Positions 1 to 5,701 of a DNA stretch of 40,316 nucleotides are shown in pieces. The notes below the pieces were generated by a model, which did no database searches, had not been told where the DNA came from, and was given only the letters and a program-made list of their open reading frames with translations. Every line of letters starts with the position of its first letter. Position 1 is the first letter of the stretch. The position numbers and the translations under genes were made by a program. The stretch is from Bdellovibrionales bacterium (GTDB lineage: Bacteria; Bdellovibrionota; Bdellovibrionia; Bdellovibrionales; UBA1609): NCBI GenBank assembly GCA_007128005.1, contig SKYF01000140.1:1-40316 (forward strand). The letters run 5' to 3'.

Positions 1-2
1 AT

Positions 3-278
3 TTGAAGGGGATAGATGAGAGCATGGATAAGGCCTCAGACAGTCAAGAGATCAGTGCCGAGGAGAGGGACGAGGCCGAAGCCGCGATTCGAAGGATGCG
101 CGACAACCTGCGCTCTATCCGACGACTAGAACTCTATGCAGACGCCGATAGCAGTTCAAAAGTCATTTTGAGGAACTTTAGACGAATTGAATACCACCAG
201 GATCTCAGTGAACACTCGCGCCTCAAGGGCAGTATAGACCAAAAGAGATTTATGCTTGAGTACAACAGGAGATTCTAA
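3..278 (+). CDS. Hypothetical charged helical protein, possibly 5'-truncated
   Basis: Function not recognised. The frame is open to the window edge, so the gene may begin upstream. Within the window it could start at TTG 3 or ATG 24, the latter preceded at about 11 nt by AAGGGGA. The 91 residues are strongly charged: an acidic N-terminal half (SAEERDEAEAAIRRMRDN) reads as a long helix or coiled coil, and the C-terminal part is rich in Arg, Lys and Tyr. It has no Cys cluster, signal peptide or membrane segment. It ends in TAA at 276-278 and is followed by a weak hairpin and then the promoter of the TonB-like gene, so it is probably the last gene of an upstream unit. Confidence 0.5.
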   Translation: MKGIDESMDKASDSQEISAEERDEAEAAIRRMRDNLRSIRRLELYADADSSSKVILRNFRRIEYHQDLSEHSRLKGSIDQKRFMLEYNRRF

Positions 279-280
279 AC

Positions 281-307
281 CGCCCCTTCACAGGTGAGGG
301 CGAGATT
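281..307 (+). terminator. Possible weak terminator after the first gene
   Basis: Three bases after the stop codon, CGCCC (281-285) can pair with GGGCG (298-302), enclosing a second short stem TCAC/GTGA. The following ATTTT is only a short T-run. It would separate the first gene from the TonB-like gene, but the stem is interrupted and the call is weak. Confidence 0.3.
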
Positions 308-335
308 TTGACGAGTTTTGTGACTACCCTATAGT
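308..335 (+). promoter_or_regulatory. Sigma-70-type promoter for the TonB-like gene
   Basis: TTGACG (308-313) and TATAGT (330-335) are separated by 16 bases. Each matches the housekeeping consensus at five of six positions. The predicted start of transcription near 342 leaves about 30 nt of leader before the TTG start codon at 371, which has GAGGG 4 nt upstream. Confidence 0.55.
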
Positions 336-370
336 TTTTATATGGCTGCAGAGGATGAGCTGAGGGCTAG

Positions 371-1519
371 TTGCTGGGCTGGCTGGAACGGTTTTTGAAG
401 ACCTTGAGAGCCATGAGACACCATGGACTCGAATTTATTCCAAGTAAAATTGCCGATGGGCTCAGCTTGTCTGTGTTTCTCCACTCGGCAGCTGTGGCAG
501 GGCTGATTGCGCTGCCCTATTTGGACCTGCCGATGTTTTCGGAGGGAGATATTCCCCTGCCGGATACGGATCGCATTGAATTTGTCGCCTATGAGGTCCC
601 CAAGGGCCAGCAGACCAAGACTCCTGTGGTGAAACCTGAGGCCAAACCTCAGATCGCAGTGGCCGCAGTCGAAGAGGCTCGCGTGGCTGCTGAACAGGAA
701 GAGCGTTTGAGGGAGCTCAGGGAGGAAATTGAAGCCGCCCGTATGGCCAAAGCGGAGGCCGAGCGTGCCGCCGAGCTGGACAGAGCCCGATTGGAGGCAG
801 AGGCGACCGAGCAAAGACAGCGGTTCGCAGAGGAGCAAGAGAGGCTGAGGCTGGAGGCCGAGAAACTTTCAGCCCAGCGGGCTGAGGCTGAAGCCAGGGC
901 CCAAGCCGTGGCCGAGGCAGAGAGAGCGGCAGCTGAAGCCACTGCCGCAGCAGAGGCCGAAAGACAGAGGCTGGCTGCCGAACAGGAGCGGCTCCGACAA
1001 GAGGCCGCCGACAGGGCCGCCTCTGCGGCTGCTGCCGCTCAGGCCGAAGCTGCCGCTCAGGCCGAAGCTGCCGCCGCTGCCGCACAGGCCGAAGCTGAGG
1101 CGGCGGCTCGGGCTGAAGCGGCGGCTCGAGCTGAATCCGCAGCCGCTGCTCGTGCGGCCCAACAGCGCCAGCAGGCCCAGTCCAACCTTGCCTATGGTCT
1201 CCCATCTGGAACCCGGTCACATCTGGACTTGGCCCAGCGCCCAGGCAATCGCCCTCCCAGCTACCCCATGATAGCCCGACAGCAGGGCTGGCAGGGCCAA
1301 GTGGTGTTGGCCTATTACGTGACTTCAGAAGGACGAGTGGATCGCCTGCGAGTGGTGAAATCCTCTGGCCACGACATTTTGGACCAAGAGGCTTTGCGGG
1401 CCATCAGTGCCTATCGCTATCACCCAGGACAAGAGGGATGGACAAGCCACCCCGTCAACTTCTCCCTCAGTGGAGAGGCCGAGCCTCTTCCCGCTCGCCT
1501 ACGCACCTCCGCAAACTAG
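371..1519 (+). CDS. TonB/TolA-like energy-transducing protein
   Basis: 382 aa. An N-terminal membrane anchor (about residues 30-51) carries S34-x3-H38, the Ser/His spacing typical of TonB and TolA anchors that contact ExbB/ExbD or TolQ/TolR. Residues about 80-275 form a TolA-like Ala/Glu/Arg coiled coil able to span the periplasm. Residues about 293-370 are a TonB C-terminal domain (PSYPMIARQQGWQG, then VVKSSGHDILDQEAL and YRYHPG). It probably transmits inner-membrane energy to an outer-membrane partner. The TTG start at 371 is preferred because GAGGG lies 4 nt upstream; ATG 413 would remove 14 residues but keep the anchor. The last 155 bp are duplicated at 3065-3187 by the AbiE insertion, so the present C-terminus may have arrived with that element. 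The stop overlaps the antisense toxin gene by 21 bp. Confidence 0.85.
   Translation: MLGWLERFLKTLRAMRHHGLEFIPSKIADGLSLSVFLHSAAVAGLIALPYLDLPMFSEGDIPLPDTDRIEFVAYEVPKGQQTKTPVVKPEAKPQIAVAAVEEARVAAEQEERLRELREEIEAARMAKAEAERAAELDRARLEAEATEQRQRFAEEQERLRLEAEKLSAQRAEAEARAQAVAEAERAAAEATAAAEAERQRLAAEQERLRQEAADRAASAAAAAQAEAAAQAEAAAAAAQAEAEAAARAEAAARAESAAAARAAQQRQQAQSNLAYGLPSGTRSHLDLAQRPGNRPPSYPMIARQQGWQGQVVLAYYVTSEGRVDRLRVVKSSGHDILDQEALRAISAYRYHPGQEGWTSHPVNFSLSGEAEPLPARLRTSAN
1031..1160 (+). repeat. Tandem Ala/Glu-coding repeats in the TonB-like gene
   Basis: Two identical 18-bp units beginning GCTGCCGCTCAGG lie at 1031-1048 and 1049-1066. Degenerate copies (GCCGCACAGGCCGAAGCTG and similar) follow to about 1160. 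They encode repeats of the type AAAQAEA within the coiled coil, a likely site of length variation between strains. Confidence 0.7.
1365..1519 (+). repeat. Direct repeat, upstream copy: tonB 3' end flanking the AbiE module
   Basis: Matches 3065-3187. The first 26 bp are identical (1365-1390 and 3065-3090). The last 93 bp (1427-1519 and 3095-3187) differ at only three positions by direct comparison. The downstream copy has lost 32 net bases between the two blocks. This upstream copy is the intact one in frame with the TonB-like gene. Confidence 0.9.
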
Positions 1520-2356
1520 TATACGATCTATGGCTGCTGTAAAAAGTTCTGTGGACCAGGCACTTAAACGATCCGGGTCCTTAATAAATCGACGGATATC
1601 ACGCTTTGCAGCCTCCACATCAAGGTCCTTTATGACCTCCTTGGCCCAGCCACAAAACTTCTCTGGGGTGAACTCTCCCTGCCAGTGCCCGCTGTCACGA
1701 AGTTTATTTTCAAGATAGGACCAATTGGGTATGGTTCCCTGTCCCACATACCAAAGAAGATCGTACCAGTCTCGACCTTTTACATTGTTTCTGGGCCCCC
1801 GACAAAAGGTCGCATGAAGTTTGCCCGCCATGAGGCTGGGCTTGGTGCAAGTAAGAATAGAAAAAGGCTGAGGCCAAAAAAACTGTTTCGCCTCAGTTTC
1901 AAAACCCGGCACAGCATCCATATCAATTTCTAATTTCACTTTGATCACTGAGTCTCTGTGGGACTTAAATCTGGATTGGACTACAACAAAGCTCATATAG
2001 GAGTCCACCTTCACAAAGGCCGACTGAATGGGGGAATCAATGGACTTTTCTTTTATGGATGCAGAGGTCTCAAAACCAAAAGACTCTAGCTCGGTGACAA
2101 CTGCCTTGAGGTATTTATTCATGTCTAAGAATGAGGTTTTTTTAAGAAGAGTAAAATCCAAGTCCTCAGAAAACCTGTCTAAACCATATAACATCCTCAA
2201 GGCCGTCCCCCCATAAAAGGCCGCTTTTTCAAAGAACTTGGATCGCCAAAGGCCTAGGAGGGCAATTTCTTGTATGACCTCTCGAAGTGCGTTTCGCTCT
2301 TCTTCTATGGATTTGGCCTTGGCCTGTGAGACTCTCATTTTAACGATATCACTCAT
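1499..2356 (-). CDS. abiEii: AbiEii/AbiGii-family nucleotidyltransferase toxin
   Basis: 285 aa. Toxin of an AbiE-type toxin-antitoxin/abortive-infection pair; the family is a DNA polymerase beta-type nucleotidyltransferase fold. Visible motifs are GGTALR (49-54), followed by RFSEDLDF with the Ser-x-Asp-x-Asp signature (S63, D65, D67), then KLEIDMDAV, and the family-typical AGKLHATFCR ... KGRDWYDLLWY. Its ATG overlaps the antitoxin stop by 4 nt, a tight bicistron. The last six codons (LVCGGA) and the stop are read antisense from the 3' end of the TonB-like gene. The stop exists only because base 1501 is A; the homologous base in the downstream copy (3169) is G. The gene is AT-rich compared with its neighbours, which fits acquisition by transfer. 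Phage defence is known for some family members and is not shown here. Confidence 0.9.
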   Translation of the reverse strand: MSDIVKMRVSQAKAKSIEEERNALREVIQEIALLGLWRSKFFEKAAFYGGTALRMLYGLDRFSEDLDFTLLKKTSFLDMNKYLKAVVTELESFGFETSASIKEKSIDSPIQSAFVKVDSYMSFVVVQSRFKSHRDSVIKVKLEIDMDAVPGFETEAKQFFWPQPFSILTCTKPSLMAGKLHATFCRGPRNNVKGRDWYDLLWYVGQGTIPNWSYLENKLRDSGHWQGEFTPEKFCGWAKEVIKDLDVEAAKRDIRRFIKDPDRLSAWSTELFTAAIDRILVCGGA

Positions 2357-2979
2357 TTTTTTTGCTCCTGAATCAATTCAATAAGATAATCGAGAAAGCT
2401 TTTTTTGATCTGGCCTGAGAGCTCAGCCAAGGGCTCAAGTTGCAGTTTCGCAAAGAGCTCCTCATCAAGTCGCATATCCTCAAAAAGATAGCTCTTTAAG
2501 CTCACCTTGGATGAAAACTTGCGTTTGGCCCTATAGAGTCGGTCAAAAAGAGCCTTCTCAGGGCTTGCTATCAAGAAGCTACGCTGATCATCTACGATCT
2601 GCCTACGAACACCGACCCAGTACAAGGATAAAGGAATAACGTCGTAGATAAACCTTCCTACAGGCGTTGAAAACTCTTTTGATTTGCTGTGGGTGACACT
2701 TGTCACCGCTTCCGTTCTTTCGGGGATAAATCCATACCAAGAGAGTGCGGAATCCTCTGAGACATAGGATGGCCCATAGATAAGATTGGCCAAAATGAAC
2801 TCATGAAAGGGCTCGTCGGCCTTAACATAGATTCCCTTCTTGACCCGAATGATCTCTCCACTCTTGATCATGGAGAGTATTTTGTTTCTTGGAAACCGAT
2901 AGGTCTTCAGACGATCACTGAGAATATTGTAATCAAACTCAGGTGTTGGTATTTCTTTTAGAATGTCCCGACTTTTCAA
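2353..2979 (-). CDS. abiEi: AbiEi-family antitoxin / transcriptional repressor
   Basis: 208 aa. An N-terminal winged-helix region (about 15-55, with IKSGEIIRVKKGIYVKAD) is followed by the typical AbiEi antitoxin segment YVSEDSALSWYGFIPERT ... VTHSKSKEF and a region with SPEKALFDRLY. Antitoxins of this family repress their own promoter and neutralise the nucleotidyltransferase toxin. The start is TTG at 2979; no in-frame ATG or GTG lies near it, and only a weak GGATGAAG precedes it. A perfect 13-bp inverted repeat begins 8 bp upstream, as expected for autoregulation. It lies first in the operon with the toxin, overlapping it by ATGA. Confidence 0.88.
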   Translation of the reverse strand: MKSRDILKEIPTPEFDYNILSDRLKTYRFPRNKILSMIKSGEIIRVKKGIYVKADEPFHEFILANLIYGPSYVSEDSALSWYGFIPERTEAVTSVTHSKSKEFSTPVGRFIYDVIPLSLYWVGVRRQIVDDQRSFLIASPEKALFDRLYRAKRKFSSKVSLKSYLFEDMRLDEELFAKLQLEPLAELSGQIKKSFLDYLIELIQEQKK

Positions 2980-2986
2980 ACTTCAT

Positions 2987-3017
2987 CCAGTATGTTGATA
3001 TTTAATCAACATACTGG
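2987..3017. promoter_or_regulatory. Perfect inverted-repeat operator of the abiE operon
   Basis: CCAGTATGTTGAT (2987-2999), a 5-bp spacer, and its exact reverse complement ATCAACATACTGG (3005-3017). It lies directly upstream of the antitoxin start. Known AbiEi proteins bind inverted repeats in their own promoter, so this is the likely binding site. Confidence 0.75.
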
Positions 3018-3037
3018 CATAGAAATTTTAAGTTCAA
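3008..3037 (-). promoter_or_regulatory. Candidate abiE promoter overlapping the operator
   Basis: On the minus strand TTGAAC (3032-3037) and TATGTT (3008-3013) are 18 bases apart. The -10 lies inside the right arm of the inverted repeat, so antitoxin binding would block polymerase. A perfect TTGACA at 3059-3064 lies further upstream but has no good -10 partner. Confidence 0.45.
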
Positions 3038-3041
3038 AAGT

Positions 3042-3064
3042 CCAGTATGTTGATATTTTGTCAA
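3042..3064. promoter_or_regulatory. Second, truncated AbiEi operator at the element edge
   Basis: A third copy of the 13-bp half-site CCAGTATGTTGAT lies at 3042-3054. The right arm is reduced to GTCAAC before running into CTGGCC of the tonB remnant, so the element junction falls within the operator. Confidence 0.5.
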
Positions 3065-3187
3065 CTGGCCACGACATTTTGGACCAAGAGGGCCGGACAA
3101 GATGGATGGACAAGCCACCCCGTCAACTTCTCCCTCAGTGGAGAGGCCGAGCCCCTTCCCGCTCGCCTGCGCACCTCCGCAAACTAG
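3065..3187 (+). pseudogene. Displaced 3' remnant of the TonB-like gene
   Basis: Nearly identical to 1365-1519 but with 32 bases lost between 3090 and 3095, so it is out of frame internally. It has no start and keeps the original TAG (3185-3187). This is probably the original tail of the TonB-like gene, cut off when the AbiE module entered. It is not expected to make a protein. Confidence 0.8.
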
Positions 3188-3234
3188 GAGTTATGGCTCA
3201 CTGCATATCCAAACAGGGCCTGGCACCAAATGGT

Positions 3235-3366
3235 TTACTCGTCGCCGAAGAGTTCCGCCTGGGACTGTGTGGTGCCCTGATTGCGAATCTGGGCCTTGCG
3301 CTTGTTGCCCTTGCCGGCGCGCTTGCGTTTGCGAATGGTCGTGGTCTGTTTTGTTGCCGATGCCAT
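3235..3366 (-). CDS. Small basic protein, 43 aa
   Basis: ATG at 3366 with a strong GGAGG 9 nt upstream; TAA at 3235-3237. The product begins MASATKQTTTIRKRKRAGKG and ends in AELFGDE. It has at least a dozen Lys/Arg residues in the first 30 and a short acidic tail, with no membrane segment or Cys. The composition suggests binding to nucleic acid or to the ribosome; I recognise no family. It lies 32 bp downstream of the outer-membrane protein gene on the same strand and may be cotranscribed. It converges with the TonB-like gene and its remnant. Support comes from the ribosome-binding site and the clean boundaries, not homology. Confidence 0.65.
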   Translation of the reverse strand: MASATKQTTTIRKRKRAGKGNKRKAQIRNQGTTQSQAELFGDE

Positions 3367-3398
3367 AGGGCTACCTCCAAATAAGTGCCCATCCCGTA

Positions 3399-4319
3399 TC
3401 AAAAGGCCAGACGCAAGTCAACGCCATGCACAGTGTCGCCGCTCCTCAAGCGGTTCTGATAGCTGTAATTGAGAAGGAAGCGGGGTCCCATAAAGCCCAG
3501 ACCTGCGGTGAAGAACTCGCGGCCCTGGCTTGGCTCCCAGCGCGAGCCAAGGCGCAGGGCAACAAACTCCCCGACAAGGCTCTCAAGGCCCATAGCGACA
3601 TCCACCTTCCCGCCGGGATTCTGCTCCAGGAGTTTTTCCAGATCCAGGCGCAGACGCAAAAAGTCTGTCATAAGGTACTTCCCCCCCAGACCCATTTTAG
3701 GAAGGAGTCTGAGCTCCTCTGTCACCCTGGAGCTGGCTGGAATGAAGTTGTGAAAGGTCCAGGCCACTCCCAGATGACTTTGGGGCGTGTAGAGAACTCC
3801 CAGAGCCCCATTCCACTGGACCTTTCGACCTGCATCCGCCCATGGCAAAGACTCCACGGCCGAGCTCAGATCCTGTTGCAGCCGGAGGACAGAAAGCCCC
3901 ACAGCCCAATGGGGCCAGACAAACTGGCCCACACTCACCTGCCAAAGCTCCTCCTCAAGCTCTGCCCCTGAAGGCAAGTCTCGACGTCTCTTAAGGTAAC
4001 TGAGAGCTCCTGGCAGGGGCAGTTCAGGGTTCGCATCCAGAACGGAGAAGGCCAGACTTTTGTGGCTCTCCCCTGCAGCCCAATCTCCCGATAACCCAAA
4101 GACCCCCACCTCCACCCGGCTCATATGGGCCAGCACTGCGGGGTTAAAGAACAGGCTCTCCGTGCCCTCAGCCCCTGCTCTGCCCGCTCCCCCAAGGGCC
4201 GCCGCCGTGCTGCCCGCAAAGACCTGAGCCTGGGCGGGCAAATAAGGCCCTAAGGCGAGACAGGCGGAAACTAGGATAAAGCTCAGACTGAGTTGAAGGA
4301 ATTGAAGAGGTTGACCCAT
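3399..4319 (-). CDS. Outer-membrane beta-barrel protein, PorV/UPF0164-like
   Basis: 306 aa. A signal peptide (about 1-32, SFILVSACLALGPYLPAQAQ) is followed by AGSTAAALGGAGRAGAEG and FFNPAVLA, a start typical of FadL/PorV/UPF0164-type barrels in which Gly-rich strands precede an Asn-Pro-Ala motif. The rest alternates polar and hydrophobic residues with many aromatics. The chain ends in LRLAF, a C-terminal Phe of the kind recognised by the BAM machinery. Substrate is unknown. It follows the lipoprotein gene by 49 bp on the same strand and is followed by the 43-aa gene, so the three may form one unit. The exact family is uncertain; an outer-membrane barrel is fairly secure. Confidence 0.7.
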   Translation of the reverse strand: MGQPLQFLQLSLSFILVSACLALGPYLPAQAQVFAGSTAAALGGAGRAGAEGTESLFFNPAVLAHMSRVEVGVFGLSGDWAAGESHKSLAFSVLDANPELPLPGALSYLKRRRDLPSGAELEEELWQVSVGQFVWPHWAVGLSVLRLQQDLSSAVESLPWADAGRKVQWNGALGVLYTPQSHLGVAWTFHNFIPASSRVTEELRLLPKMGLGGKYLMTDFLRLRLDLEKLLEQNPGGKVDVAMGLESLVGEFVALRLGSRWEPSQGREFFTAGLGFMGPRFLLNYSYQNRLRSGDTVHGVDLRLAF

Positions 4320-4368
4320 TGCCCTTAGCTATAGAGGAGCCCCGCATTGAGTGCAAGCCTGGTCTTTC

Positions 4369-5592
4369 TTACTGACGAAGGCAGATGGAGACAAAGTGAG
4401 GGCAGGCATTGGTGTTGCCATTGGGGTCGCATTCGCCGCTGGCGTAGTTGATAGTTTGAATCCTTGAGGGATAACAAGACAAGTTTTCGGATTCCTGCTT
4501 GAGATAGACACAAGGTCTGACACCCGAAGTCCCGAGGTTGATCTCCCAATTGTTCGGAAGCACTGCGCGGACCCTACTAGATATCTCGTGTTCAAAGCTC
4601 TTGGGACATGAAACTAGGTGTTGGTCCTCATGGGGGTTAAGAATGTCCGAAGCGCGGACAATCATAAATCTCAGTTCAGCCGGACAGACCCAGTTTCCTC
4701 CCGTCGGCTGTCCGGTATCTAGATTGAACTCAACCAGACCATCCAACACCCGAGAGGGGGCAGCCACTGCATATTGGTTGCCTGATAAGCCCCTGCCTCT
4801 GATGAAACGCATGTTTCTGAAACCAACCCCATAGATGCTTTGACCAGGAAAAGCGCCGTTGGGCAGCCGAGACTCCGAAGTCTTGGCTGTCACATCGTCT
4901 ATTCCTGCGTGATAATTGAGTGTGAGAACTTTCGGAGTAAAAAAACCCCCGAAATCTACTCCTCCCAGATTTCTTCGAAGTTTCTCTCTCGACTCGGAGC
5001 CTATGTCACCCCATCGTATCCGTCCCTCAAACCTCAGATGCTCTGCAGGTCCCGACCCCTGGAAGAGGTTGAGTCGCTGACCACGCTGCTCCACCAACTG
5101 AGCCGCCAGCTCGGGGTGATCCAATGGGGCGTTGAGAATATTGTCAAAGTCGACTCCCACCCGCGGACTTCTGGGGGTATAGGCCGTCTGCAGTTGAGCG
5201 GCAGTCCTGACCCACAGCTGGGCCTGGGCATCTCCGTTGAGGCTGCTCTGGCGCAGAGAGCGAATTTTGTCCTCTATCTCAAGATAGCGCGTCTCATGCA
5301 AAAACTCCGTGGTCAGCCTCACTCCAGAGCCCGGGCGCAAGGCCCCTGCGTAGAATGTAAAAATGGGGCTGCCATCACCAATATGAGAAGACTGCAGGCC
5401 ATCACAGCTCATATAGGCCAAGGTGTCGATCTGAGCGTCATAGGCAAAGGGCAGGGTCTGAAAGAAGCTATTTAAATGATCTTCGTTGCCCGGCAGGGGT
5501 TGGTCGCAGTTTTGAAAGAGCAACAGAGAGGAAACAATGAGAAGGGCAAAAAAGCCCACAATTTTTTGACTTGTTTTGGGATTGAGTCTCAT
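4369..5592 (-). CDS. Putative lipoprotein with variant lipobox
   Basis: 407 aa, family not recognised. The N-terminus has two Lys, then a hydrophobic run (VGFFALLIVSSLLLFQNC) ending in Cys29. FQNC departs from the usual small residues at -3 and -1 of a lipobox but is placed as one. The mature part is rich in Gly, Asn and aromatic residues and has several later Cys (for example CPAELRF, SCPKSF, RPCVYL, SCYPS, CDPNGNTNACPHF) that could form disulfides in the periplasm. The ATG at 5592 is the first in frame. It is divergent from galU and upstream of the barrel gene, so a cell-envelope role is likely. No enzymatic motif is visible. Confidence 0.65.
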   Translation of the reverse strand: MRLNPKTSQKIVGFFALLIVSSLLLFQNCDQPLPGNEDHLNSFFQTLPFAYDAQIDTLAYMSCDGLQSSHIGDGSPIFTFYAGALRPGSGVRLTTEFLHETRYLEIEDKIRSLRQSSLNGDAQAQLWVRTAAQLQTAYTPRSPRVGVDFDNILNAPLDHPELAAQLVEQRGQRLNLFQGSGPAEHLRFEGRIRWGDIGSESREKLRRNLGGVDFGGFFTPKVLTLNYHAGIDDVTAKTSESRLPNGAFPGQSIYGVGFRNMRFIRGRGLSGNQYAVAAPSRVLDGLVEFNLDTGQPTGGNWVCPAELRFMIVRASDILNPHEDQHLVSCPKSFEHEISSRVRAVLPNNWEINLGTSGVRPCVYLKQESENLSCYPSRIQTINYASGECDPNGNTNACPHFVSICLRQ

Positions 5593-5701
5593 TCTTAAAT
5601 GCTAGCAGAATTTGACGCTAAAGGCTGAACAGATTCTGGCAAATTCTCAATTTGAGACAAAAAAAAGTGAAAAAGTTGCGGCTTTGGGTTTAATTGACCC
5701 T

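Noticed and set aside
717-1220. Long minus-strand frames opposite the TonB-like gene
   Set aside because: They are shadows of the GC-rich Ala/Glu repeat, giving low-complexity Pro/Leu/Ser products with no start signal and no known motif.
1520-3064. A full integrative element with its own integrase around AbiE
   Set aside because: The region holds only the two AbiE genes and their control region; no recombinase or transposase frame is present.
2992-3384. Plus-strand frame of 130 codons through the tonB remnant
   Set aside because: It reads the decayed remnant in the wrong frame and the antisense of the 43-aa gene.
3426-3971. Plus-strand frame of 181 codons opposite the outer-membrane protein
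   Set aside because: Antisense shadow; the minus frame has a signal peptide and a barrel-type C-terminus.
4840-5475. Plus-strand frame of 211 codons opposite the lipoprotein
   Set aside because: No start signal or motif; the minus-strand gene has a signal peptide and a regular Cys pattern.
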